A DNA stretch of 64,000 bases from Eustoma russellianum (lineage: Eukaryota; Streptophyta; Magnoliopsida; Gentianales; Gentianaceae). Each line of letters begins with the position of its first letter. Position 1 is the stretch's first letter. The stretch spans positions 23,890,273 to 23,954,272 of the forward strand of contig AP025048.1 in the NCBI GenBank assembly GCA_036186865.1. Reading direction: 5' to 3'. The position numbers were made by a program, and so were the translations under genes. Shown one piece after another: positions 22,913-32,989 of the stretch. The notes under the pieces are model-generated. The model was not told where the DNA came from. It ran no database searches and worked only from the letters and a program-made list of their open reading frames with translations.

Positions 22913-24606
22913 ACACTTGTTGATTTCGTTTAAATCGATTATATCATGCTTATGTGATTATATGTTTACTGTTTTTCATATGGCATGATATGTACAAAAA
23001 CCCCAACTCGGATTTCATATGATGAGAGGAGAATGGTGTTTTTCAAATCGTTTTCATGAGATGATTTGTATACGGCGGTTTTCGTTTGTCATGTGATGAT
23101 CAAAACCGATTCTGTTTATATTAGATATAAACATACGCTATGTGTAAAACCCTATTCGAATCTCATCTGGTGAGAACGGATTGATGTTTTCAATTTGTTT
23201 TCGTGAGACGTTATGATTCGAGATTGTTATATGTGATATAAAGTTTTCGTTTTTCATGTGATGATCAAAAACGATTATATCGATATGAGCAACCGATAAT
23301 GATTCTGTAAGAGTTATGCATATTCAAAACAGACAGATTATCAATTCGATTGATGATTCTGTTTTCGGATTTCGAATGGCAGATGGATTCTGTTTCGGAT
23401 TTCGAACAGCATATTATCAATTCGATTGATGATTCTGTTTTGGGTTATGAATGATAACTCTCGGTTCGATCGGTGCTTCTATAAGGGTTTACACGTAATC
23501 AAAACAGTAAGATCGTTAATATGATTGACGCGTCTGTGTTAGGGTTTCGAAAAAAAAATTATCAATGCGATTGATACTTTCTGTTTGGCTTCGAGGGGCG
23601 CTGCCCCTCGACCCCGCCTGGGGCTCTGCCCCTCGGATATATATTTATTTGTTATAATATGTGTGTAAAATATATTATAATTGTTGATGTCTTTGCATGG
23701 TGCATAGCATGGCCTCAGGACCTATGTGATTGACTTAGTCATAATTTTGTTATTGGGTTATTATGGTCTGCGTGCCGCTGTAGTTTTTGTTGTATTTAAT
23801 TATACAAGTAGTTAGGTTTTTCTTTATTATTGTAATAAATGAAGAATCAAGCTACAAAAGTGGTGATGGCGACACATACCAAGGACGGGTGGATTCCATG
23901 GAGATGGAGGCACGAGCTCAAGACAAGAAGATATGTATCATTGCAAATGTTGTAATAGGAAGTCTTTCACATAGGGTTTCCTTTATGATCTTCATTTGGT
24001 CTCATGAAGATCATATTTAGTTTGGCCATGCTATGTCACGTTTACATATTTATCATTTTGTATGAGATGCGTGGATGATAGATTATATATGCATATAGGA
24101 TGCTACGATATGATGATATGCAATGCAAGACATAAACTAAGTTGAACCCTCATCAATAATTTAAGTCTTTATGCCATCCATGTCTTAAACACCTATTAAA
24201 ACTGGGATTGTATTAAAGTAGGTATTGCCAAAGCAATGTGCTTTAAACATTCCTAGCTACGTAGGATGAGTAATAGTGCTACTCATATGTTTAAAATTGG
24301 TTAGACTTAATTGGGCTATCAAAACGGTTTTGGGCCCAAGGCATTAGATGGAATCTAACATACAATGATATATGATGTCATTATTCCATAAATTCTAAGA
24401 GTTACATGAGATGTAATTGGTAAAGATGTTACCTACCTAAATAACTTAATTTTAAGCGTCATGCCAAAGCTGAGTTTAGAATTAAGTCAAATATGGATCT
24501 TAGCTCACTAAAATATTTCTTTTGAGGGTTATGTTTTAGTGAGAGTTTTATAAATTTTAACCTCATTATTAATAAAGTGTTACTTTGCATGTTTTGTAGA
24601 TCATAA
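22913..24606 (+). other. Untranslated leader of element B
   Basis: 1.7 kb, non-coding and collinear with the A leader. Contains diverged tandem repeats around 23330-23450 (TATCAATTCGATTGATGATT units) and the GC-rich palindrome block at 23592-23636. Confidence 0.75.
23592..23636 (+). repeat. GC-rich double palindrome in B leader
   Basis: CGAGGGGCGCTGCCCCTCG (23592-23610) followed by GGGGCTCTGCCCCTCGG (23620-23636): two strong hairpins in an otherwise AT-rich leader, absent from the A leader. A similar GGGG-CTCTG-CCCC motif is, from memory, widespread in plant intergenic DNA. Confidence 0.7.
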
Positions 24607-26874
24607 ATGGCTGCTAATAACAATTCCACCTTATCGCTGCGATCAATCCTTGAGAAGGAAAAATTAAAAGAATGTGGGACTAATTTTGTTGATTGGTTTC
24701 GAAACTTGAGAATCGTTCTCAAGCAAGAAAAGAAGTCCTACGTGCTCGATGACCCTGTCCCTGAACCCCCTCCTGCTGATGCTTCTGTTGCTGTTAAGAA
24801 CAAATATAAGAAGCATGTGGAAGATTCCAATGACATAGGATGTCTAATGTTGGCAACTATGTGTTCAGGACTTCAGAAAGACCTGGAACACTTAGAAGCT
24901 TATGAGATGAGTGTGCATCTCAAACAAGCTTTCCAACAACAGTCTAGGCAGGATAGGTTCGACACCGCTGTAGCACTTTTTGACTGTAAGATGTCTGAAG
25001 GTGAATCTGTTAGCGCTCATGTTTTAAAGATGAAAGGCTATATAGATCACCTTGCAAGACTTGGATATCCCCTGAGTTTGGAACTCGCCACGGATTTGAT
25101 CCTACACTCTTTGCCTAGCAGTTTTTCTCAGTTCGTCATGAACTACAATATGAATAATATGGAAAAGTCCATTCCTGAGCTACATGGTATGCTCAAAACT
25201 GCTGAAGGGAATATCAAGAAGCCTACCCATGTATTGAGTGTCAATACCAAGCTAATGAAAAGGAAAGCTAAAGGCAAGGGTAAGGCTAAAAGTGCAAAGG
25301 GTGCAAAAGGGGCAAAGGGTCAAGCTAAACCGAAACCCGGTCCCAAGGCAATGGTTCCTAAGGAAGGAACTTGTTTCCATTGCAACAAGCCTGGGCATTG
25401 GAAAAGAAATTGTGATGTTTATTTGGAGGAGTTGAAGAAGCTGAAGGGTAGTGCGACTACATCTTCAGGTATTTATGTTATAGAAATTAATTTATCTACT
25501 TCTTCTTCCTGGGTATTAGATACTGGATGTGGATCCCATATTTGTACAAATATGCAGGGGCTCAAAAGGAGTAGAATGCTGAAGAAGGGCGAGGTGGACC
25601 TACGTGTTGGCAATAGAGCAAGAGTTGCTGCTATAGCTGTAGGGACCTATGAGCTTGTCTTGCCCAATGGGCTTTTGTTAGTTTTAAACAATTGCTTTTA
25701 TGTTCCTACTATGAGTAGGAATCTTATTTCAGTGTCTATTTTGGATGATGAAGGTTATTCATTTTTAATTAAAAATAAGAAGTGTTCTATTTTTGATAAA
25801 AATGACTTGCTTTATTGTATTGCAAGTAGTTATAATGGCATTTATGTCCTTAACCTTGATGATTCCAATGATGGTAATATTTATAACATATCTTCAAAGA
25901 GAACTAAGCCAAATGAACTAAACCCTGCATATTTATGGCATTGTCGCCTTAGCCATATAAATGAGAAGCGCGTATCTAAACTCCATCAAGATGGATTATT
26001 AGATTCATTTGATTTTGAATCATTTGAAAATTGCGAGTCTTGTTTGCTTGGAAAGATGACAAAGACTCCTTTTACTGGACATAGTGAAAGGGCTAATGAC
26101 TTATTGGGCTTGGTACATACAGATGTATGCGGCCCAATCAGCATTAGTGCCAGAGGAGGATTTCAGTATTTCATTACTTTTACTGATGATTTCAGTAGGG
26201 ATGGCTATGTCTACCTAATGAAACATAAACATGAGTCTTTTGAAATGTTTAGAACTTTTCAAAATGAAGTACAAAATCAACTTGGTAAGACAATTAAAAC
26301 CCTTCGATCAGATCGAGGTGGTGAATATTTGAGCCAAGAATTTGACCAACATCTAAGAAATTGTGGAATCGTTTCACAGTTGACTCCTCCAGGAACTCCA
26401 CAATGGAATGGTGTTTCTGAAAGGAGAAATCGGACTTTATTGGATATGGTTCGATCTATGATGGGTCAAGTAGATCTTCCTTTATCCTTTTGGGGTTATG
26501 CCTTGGAGACAGCTGCATTCATTTTGAACCGTGTACCATCTAAAGCGGTTGAAAAGACACCATATGAGATGTGGACTGGTAAGAGACCCAGTTTGTCTTT
26601 TCTTAAGATTTGGGGTTGTGAAGCTTATGTGAAAAGATTAATGTCAGATAAGCTAGCTCAAAAATCTATCAAATGTATTTTTGTGGGGTATCCTAAAGAA
26701 ACTAAAGGGTACTATTTCTATATTCCCTCAGAGAACAAAGTGTTTGTTGCTCGAAATGGAGTATTTTTGGAAAAGGAGTTCCTCTCCAAGAGAACAAGTG
26801 GGAGTATAGTACAACTTGAGGAAACTCAAGTTCCACAAGACGATTTCAGAACCACAAACAGTTGTGGAGCCTGA
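24607..26874 (+). CDS. Element B Gag-protease-integrase
   Basis: 755 codons from ATG at 24607. The N-terminal gag domain is followed by a Lys/Gly-rich basic stretch (about 218-250) and a CCHC knuckle (CFHCNKPGHWKRNC, 256-269). Aspartic protease D305-T-G follows, then GAG-pre-integrase (LWHCRLSH..CESC) and an integrase core with D506, D569 and E605 (D,D35E intact), and GWGCEAYVKRL-type C-terminal motifs. Relative to A, about 23 bases are missing near 26843, which shifts the frame so that translation ends 11 residues later, before RT. It is otherwise undamaged, consistent with youth. Confidence 0.92.
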   Translation: MAANNNSTLSLRSILEKEKLKECGTNFVDWFRNLRIVLKQEKKSYVLDDPVPEPPPADASVAVKNKYKKHVEDSNDIGCLMLATMCSGLQKDLEHLEAYEMSVHLKQAFQQQSRQDRFDTAVALFDCKMSEGESVSAHVLKMKGYIDHLARLGYPLSLELATDLILHSLPSSFSQFVMNYNMNNMEKSIPELHGMLKTAEGNIKKPTHVLSVNTKLMKRKAKGKGKAKSAKGAKGAKGQAKPKPGPKAMVPKEGTCFHCNKPGHWKRNCDVYLEELKKLKGSATTSSGIYVIEINLSTSSSWVLDTGCGSHICTNMQGLKRSRMLKKGEVDLRVGNRARVAAIAVGTYELVLPNGLLLVLNNCFYVPTMSRNLISVSILDDEGYSFLIKNKKCSIFDKNDLLYCIASSYNGIYVLNLDDSNDGNIYNISSKRTKPNELNPAYLWHCRLSHINEKRVSKLHQDGLLDSFDFESFENCESCLLGKMTKTPFTGHSERANDLLGLVHTDVCGPISISARGGFQYFITFTDDFSRDGYVYLMKHKHESFEMFRTFQNEVQNQLGKTIKTLRSDRGGEYLSQEFDQHLRNCGIVSQLTPPGTPQWNGVSERRNRTLLDMVRSMMGQVDLPLSFWGYALETAAFILNRVPSKAVEKTPYEMWTGKRPSLSFLKIWGCEAYVKRLMSDKLAQKSIKCIFVGYPKETKGYYFYIPSENKVFVARNGVFLEKEFLSKRTSGSIVQLEETQVPQDDFRTTNSCGA

Positions 26875-28066
26875 AAATGTAACACAAGTCCAACGCAGAT
26901 CTGATAGGATACATCGTCAGCCAGAGAGATACGGATTTCTTGTGACTGATGATAGTCAAGTTATGCTCATAGATCAAGATGAGCCTACTACCTATCAGGA
27001 AGCTGTGTCAGGTCCAGATTCAGATAAATGGCTTGGAGCCATGAATTCTGAGATGCAATCCATGTTTGATAACCAAGTTTGGTCTTTAATTGATCCTCCA
27101 GAGGGTATTAAGACTATTGGTTGCAAATGGGTTTTCAAGAAGAAAACTGACATGGATGGAAACGTGCAAACCTACAAAGCAAGACTTGTGGCTAAAGGTT
27201 TCAAGCAAACTCATGGTATAGACTATGATGAAACCTTTTCACCAGTAGCTATGCTTAAGTCTATTCGAATTCTCCTTGCCATTGCAGCATACTATGATTA
27301 TGAGATATGGCAAATGGATGTCAAAACTGCTTTCCTTAATGGAAATTTACTCGAGGATGTGTACATGACACAACCTGAGGGTTTTGTAAATCCTGAGAAT
27401 TCAAAGAAGGTTTGCAAGCTTCAAAGGTCTATCTATGGATTGAAGCAAGCATCTCGAAGCTGGAATCTTCGTTTTGATGAAACAGTTAAGAACTTTGGTT
27501 TCATCAAGAATGAAGATGAACCTTGTGTTTACAAGATGGTCAGTGGGAGTGCAGTAGTGTTTCTGGTCCTATATGTGGATGACGTATTGCTTATTGGGAA
27601 TGATATCCCTACCTTGCAAAAGGTTAAGGCTTGGTTAGGGAATTCATTTTCAATGAACGACTTGGGTGAGGCTACCTATATCCTTGGTATCAAGATCTAT
27701 AGAGATAGATCTAAAAGGATAATAGGCTTGAGTCAGAGTACATACATAGATAAAATGTTGAAGAGGTTCAACATGCAAGAGTCCAAGAAAGGATTCTTGC
27801 CTATGTCTCATGGCATTCATCTTAGCAAGAATCAATGTCCTCAGACATCTGATGAGCGAGATCGAATGAATAAAATTCCTTATGCTTCTGCTATAGGATC
27901 GATCATGTATGCCATGTTATGTACTAGACCAGATGTCTCATATCCATTGAGCATAACAAGTAGATATCAAGCTGACCCCGGTGAAGGTCACTGGACAGCG
28001 GTCAAGAATATTCTTAAGTACCTCAGAAGGACTAAAGATGTATTCTTGGTTTATGAGTCTACTTAG
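26816..28066 (+). pseudogene. Element B reverse transcriptase, RNase H deleted
   Basis: 416 codons in the frame entered after the 23-base deletion. RT is complete: GCKWVFKKKTDMDG, D168 (WQMDVKTAFLNG), YGLKQASRSW and YVDD (253-256). The frame ends LRRTKDVFLVYEST where the deletion joins it to the middle of the 3' LTR, so the whole RNase H domain is missing. The start given is only the first ATG in frame; the protein would normally be part of the polyprotein. Confidence 0.9.
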
Positions 28067-28923
28067 AGATCGAGTAATCATATGTTTGAACAATATAAGT
28101 ATGACGCTGACCATGACTTATGTTCAAACTAGATATCGTGTGACAAAGGGATTAATGCATGTACTATTATTAGGCTAGTTGGACTTTACTCGTATTAATT
28201 GGGTAGTCGTAATGCCTTGCTAGAGGCCAATTACGACTTGTTGGTTTAATAGCGATTTAATCAACTGCCAATTAATATGGGCCTATCGGGTCACACACAA
28301 GAATGCGTATGGCTGAGATTAATAATATTAATAATATTAATATTGGATATTAATTATTATTATTATTATTATCGTTTTTAATATTAATAATATTAATATT
28401 GGATATTAATTATTATTATTATTATTATTATTATTAATTTCGTTTTTTTTGTGTATATATTTATATCATCGGATAATAACAGAGAATCCATATTTGATAT
28501 GGATTTTGATTAGTGTTATCTAATCCTAACAGAATCCGTATTTGATGCGGATTATGATAGTTATTAACCAATCCGATCAGGAATCGGATTTGATATCTAT
28601 ATATATGTACGGAGCATGGTGTATCTCGTACACCACACAACCAGTAGAAAACGAAAAGGGCAAGAATCGTTTTTGTGAAAACCGAATTCTTCAGCCGCGC
28701 CGTTTGAAGATCTAGCACTCCGGGCGGAAGCGTTCGTGTAGATACCGACAGAGGGTGATCGAATTTTCGCACCTTTTCATCTACAGATTTCGAATCTACG
28801 GAGGTACTTTTTGATTTCTTTTGTCGAATTAAACGAACAACATGGATCCTTGGTAGGAAATCAGAGATCAATTTTTGTTTTCCGCTGCGCGTTTTTGCAT
28901 TGATCTCGTTCGATTTCCTAACA
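28056..28923 (+). repeat. 3' LTR of element B, 5'-truncated
   Basis: Corresponds to 22030-22900 of the 5' LTR and begins inside it at AGTCTACTTAG. Coding sequence ending GGTTTATG runs directly into it. Confidence 0.93.
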
Positions 28924-28928
28924 AATGA

Positions 28929-30191
28929 ATGGTGTTGTATTTTGTGGCTTCAAAAGGCATGGTTTTATGGTCTTGGATAGAACTTGATATTTAAACAATT
29001 CGTCAACAAACTTGGTACTCTTTTTCTTGCACTACTCTTTTTCTTCTTCTTCTTTTTTGTACACTTTTTTTTTGGTTCTTTTGGTATTCTGCTGATTTTT
29101 TTTGTTTTCTCACAACGTTGAAAGTGACAAAAATGATTGCTACCTAATCGTTGTTTGGAATTGGCTAAATGACCTACAGCAACAATTTGTTGCCTTTACG
29201 GAATCAGACAGCATAAAAGGTGACTTTTGTGTTTTCTAATATGAGACCTCCTTTATTGTTTAAGACAAACAAAGGCAGCATATGTGATACGAAAATACAA
29301 GTGAATAGTTTTGGTGTATGATCAAGGCCGAATAGTTGTAAGGGCACCAAAGTCTTGGATACAAGGAAAATTGCAACACAAACTAAGCAACAATGCAATC
29401 AAGCCACACAAGTCTAAAACTAACTAAAAGCTTCGTTAGCAACAAGATTTACGTGTGACTAGGTAGCATTTTTAAACAATGAACTCGGGTTATATGTTAT
29501 GGCTGAATTTAGACCCTAATACAATGAACCTATTGTCAAGTGTGTATAAATATTTGATCTTGAAGGGTTATTAGCAAAAATTTGTGTAAAGTCCAACTAA
29601 ATTTTTTTTTTGGTGTCACACAAGCTGCCGAGTGATGGAGAATATGTAATCTTTTCTTGTGTTGTTTGAGTACACGGCTGCTCTATTCAAGAAAGAAACT
29701 GACGCACAATACGATGTAACTAATTTGATCTCAGTGACCCTTTTGTTTTGCTTCGGTCGTCACTCACAAAAGAAATCCAAGCAAAATTTATAAAACGGTA
29801 GGAACTTTGCTTTCTTGTCTTCGTATGTGTTGAGAATTAAAAGGGAACGCAGTTTTTTTTAAATACACATGAGTAGGTATAGTGTGAATGAAGCAAAAGG
29901 GAAGTAAAGGTTCTAGGCAGTACCTTCAGTGTGCTTGGTAACAGTGGCTTGAATAAAATTCAAAGATTGTGATCTTTCCTTTTGTTTTTTTTTGTTTTTT
30001 TTGGGTTTTGTTGAACAAACGAGATTTTTTTCTTTTCTGTAAGGATATGCTCCTTTTCTTTTTAGACAATGCAACTGCAATTGAGACAAAAGAAGAATGT
30101 AGGTGGGAACAAACTTTTGGATAGGAGGAAGAAAACAACGACAAAACACAAGAACGTTAACGATACGCGAGTTGTAAAGAAGAAACCTTTG
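28929..30191 (-). other. Element D leader, LTR-proximal part
   Basis: About 1.26 kb of non-coding sequence between the right duplication of B and the primer site of D, rich in minus-strand A runs. With 20980-21449 the D leader is about 1.7 kb. No supported reading frame seen. Confidence 0.7.
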
Positions 30192-30202
30192 CTCTGATAC
30201 CA
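30192..30202 (-). other. Primer binding site of element D
   Basis: Minus strand TGGTATCAGAG, three bases inside the 5' LTR boundary; initiator tRNA-Met type. Confidence 0.9.
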
Positions 30203-30205
30203 CTT

Positions 30206-31361
30206 TGATACGATCTTGGATCGTATAAAAATAACGAACGCTTCTTTCAACTCCAAAAGACACCTTTGATCAACCCTTGTGTGGGACAATGGCGCAAACA
30301 CCACCTTCTTGGACAAGAGAAATCAACAACGTCTACGTCGAGCAATTCGAATCTCCCAACCCAACACGTCGTTCTGTATCCTTGGATTGTGATTCACCAA
30401 CTAGGTTTGCTCAAACCTTGATTGGATCTAGCCTTGATTTTTAATTTATAAAAACCAAAGGAAAACACTCCAAGCAACCCACGGTTGCAAGCACAAAATT
30501 ACCAAAATATTTGGTATGAAACCTGAAATTCAAAGTCTAAGAAAACTGTTTTTCTCTTGCTACATTTCCTACCTTATATAAAGCTATATTTTGGCTATTC
30601 CTAAAAGATAAATGATAAATCAAAGTCTTCACATTATTACCTATCAATCTAAATCAAATCCACATAAAGGACAAGTCAAAGCTAATCAAGGAAGATTTCA
30701 AAATCCAAATCTCTAAAATCTAGTCCTGGAATACATCCTGTCGGTTGTTGACTTATACCCGCTTCTAGACGGCGAATTACGGTTTGCACTCTTCAGCAAA
30801 GTTGTAGCTCATGAAATGCTCTTGAATTTGGGCTTTTGAATCACCTCATTTGGACTCTTCTTGATAGAGATACGGGCTTCCAAAGACTAGGTATCCATCC
30901 AGTGAACTTCAGTACTTTCTATTCTGGACTCCCAACTTGCATCTGATTTTAGTCCATCTTATAGCCCGAATTAAGAAAAGTGCAAAGCATAAAAATCCTT
31001 CCAAATTGAGTTATCTAAAACCTCCAAGTGGTTTGAACACAATTGGATCGATACTCTGATCTGGGCATCCAAAATACAGACTGGTGTACGGCTGCCTTCT
31101 TGAAAGATAGGGACTCTTCAAGCCACCTTCCTTATTTAGTCTTGTCACATCAATAGACTCAAGGATAATCAAGTCACAGCCTCAATGATGAGCATTCAAT
31201 GCTGTCCACCATGTGCTGGCATCTCTTGTACATGCCTTGTCAAGAAAGCACCTGTGGCAAAACCTAGTCGTCTCGCTTGGCCTCTTGTAAAGGGACCCCT
31301 ATGTGTCTCGTTGGAGGGTCCTTGTGCAAGATTATCATGAGGAGGATCTTAAGCCTCATCA
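30206..31361 (-). repeat. 5' LTR of element D
   Basis: 1156 bases, near-identical to 15106-16261. Minus-strand TATATAA at 30574-30580 is the likely TATA box. The stretch at its right end keeps the same readable tail codons (TRHIGVPLQEAKRDD) as the 3' LTR. Confidence 0.93.
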
Positions 31362-31592
31362 CACAATTATTATTGCACATCGCCATTACTTTCCCAATGC
31401 GGCCATTTAGACATATCTTTTCATATGTTACATCATCTTCTAGATTATAATTCAAATACTTTCACTCACAATCCACCTCCACCTATTTAATATCTAAACA
31501 CTGCATACCCTGCTCTCTACAATTATTGTTATCCTTTTTTCTTTAACTCTCCTAAACATCTACTTCTTACCTCAAACCTTTCTCAAAAGGAA
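31362..31592. other. Intergenic sequence upstream of a decayed reading frame
   Basis: No gene. A TATTTAATA run at about 31482-31490, followed by pyrimidine-rich sequence, lies about 100 bases before the ATG at 31593 and could be its old promoter. Confidence 0.35.
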
Positions 31593-31879
31593 ATGGATTC
31601 AACTCTTGATCAGTTTATTGAATAACTAGAGGCAAAAAACAAACAACTCCGACTAAAATATGAAAATCTAACACAAGCTATGGGAAGATGCTGCATATAT
31701 CCAAGCCATGAGGAGGCGTAATAAAGATGAAGTACTAGCCCTTACAAGAAAAATAAATAGTCTTCTTAGAGACTTTTAACCAAGCTAAACAACTTGACAC
31801 GCTACAACAAATATGGATCACTCTTGACATTGAGAACAAGCTTCTCAAAGAAAGAATCACTCAAATTCCCTATGACTGA
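31593..31879 (+). pseudogene. Decayed short coiled-coil reading frame
   Basis: Starts ATG with MDSTLDQFIE, then an early TAA. Allowing that stop and two one-base shifts (near 31680 and 31780), the sequence keeps a heptad-rich, charged pattern: LEAKNKQLRLKYENL, YIQAMRRRNKDEVLALTRKI, LLKERITQIPYD, ending at TGA. About 95 residues, all predicted helix. I do not recognise the family. It is not part of D or E, lying in the gap between them. Could be a host gene remnant or a fragment of another repeat. Confidence 0.4.
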
Positions 31880-32565
31880 TCTCTCTCCTAATACAGTGGC
31901 CAAATGATTCCGATGTGTTTCTAACACATAGGCACTGAGGCACCCCCCTCAGATAACATTGGCTCAAGATAAATCTCGTTTCCTAAGTAAATAATTTTCA
32001 TTTGTTTTTCTTTCATATTGTGTTTCATGGGATTTCAATCACACTTCAATTTGGTATGTACCGCATTCTTTTACTACACCTTGATTTGACGATTTATTTG
32101 ATTAAAGTACTGTGTTCCTCGCAGTATCGTTCTTGAGTCTTGTCCAATCTATACACACAGTCATCCACGTTTCTGCGCCAAATCGGAGCATACCGTCTTC
32201 TTTCGTGTCCTTGTCTAGCTTCAACATCAAAAAACACATCCTATTACGGCTAGAGCATAGATCAGTTGATATTAAGGTTGGAACATTACTCAGGGAAAAA
32301 AATCCTAATTGTGCTTAAGGTCATTTTTTGAAAAAGCAGCATATGTTTGTAGCGCGGAACAGTTTAATTTCATCTCATGAATCCAAAACAATTTCGATCC
32401 AACAATATATAATTGGACAAAATTTATCCAAATTTTTATATTGAGCTAACAAACCCGGTTTACAAAGCCTTATTGATTGGGCCTAATTATGGCCGCCGAT
32501 TACCTTTGAATTTTGAAGATTGTCCAGTGCTCAGCTTGTACTATCGTCAGCAGTCTACTCATTAT
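31880..32565. other. Intergenic sequence, nothing recognised
   Basis: AT-rich. A 68-codon frame at 32112-32318 has no recognisable feature and is not called. The last five bases ATTAT (32561-32565) are the left target flank of element E. Confidence 0.45.
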
Positions 32566-32823
32566 TATTATAAATTCAAGTAATGCAATAGAGAAAATAT
32601 GGAAGAAAAAAGAGAGCAAGAAGTAGAGAATAAGAATCTATTCTTCACTATTTAAAGGTGTGTAAACATGTCCGACATAATGTCCTATTTATAGGACTTT
32701 TGGAGATGAGGGTACATTGAATTGGTTATACCCTTTGCTACTCTCTAGGACACATTTTGATTGGTATAACCTTTGTAGTTCTCAAAAACAACTTTTGACA
32801 TCCATAATATAATATTCATAACA
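32566..32823 (-). repeat. 3' LTR of element E
   Basis: 258 bases. Minus-strand TATAAATA at 32686-32693. Diverged from its partner at 59576-59833 by many substitutions, so E is old. Confidence 0.85.
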
Positions 32824-32989
32824 CTCCTCTTGGATGTCCAAATTTTATAGAATATGCCTCGTTAAAATCTTACCAAGAAAAACCAGTGGAATAAAAACTT
32901 GAACAAAAAAAGTATACATTCACAAAAACTGGTTTGTGTGATGGACTACCTTGTTAAAACTATGCCAAGAATTCAATGGGATAAAAAAT

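Larger units (their letters stand above)
21450..28923 (+). mobile_element. Copia LTR retrotransposon B, young, 3' part deleted
   Basis: Starts TGTTAGTG and ends CCTAACA, with perfect duplications AATGA (21445-21449, 28924-28928) inside the leader of D. Same family as A in the opposite orientation. The 5' LTR is complete. The 3' LTR lacks its first about 580 bases, and with it RNase H and the polypurine tract are gone. Over the roughly 870 shared LTR bases I count about 7 differences, so it is one of the youngest insertions here. Because the outer termini and duplication are intact, the deletion happened after or during insertion, not through later loss of an end. Confidence 0.94.
15106..31361 (-). 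mobile_element. Ty3-gypsy LTR retrotransposon D, split by nested element B
   Basis: Two 1156-base LTRs start TGATACGATC and end CCTCATCA. RT and RNase H precede integrase, which defines Ty3-gypsy. Without nested B the element is about 8.8 kb. The LTRs differ at roughly 20 positions by eye, about 98% identity, so insertion is recent. Flanks share only CACA (GCACA left, CACAA right), so the duplication is 4 bases or slightly decayed. The integrase tail (GDLVWLHLRKARFP, GDGPFKVLQKVGENAYVLDL) resembles CRM-like chromoviruses; this lineage call is a hypothesis. Confidence 0.92.

Noticed and set aside
31264..31455. 63-codon frame crossing the right end of D
   Set aside because: Its C-terminal half is the LTR copy of the integrase tail; the N-terminal half is unrelated flank, so the fusion is fortuitous.
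32112..32318. 68-codon plus-strand frame between D and E
   Set aside because: No recognisable domain or homologous copy; a frame this length is expected by chance.
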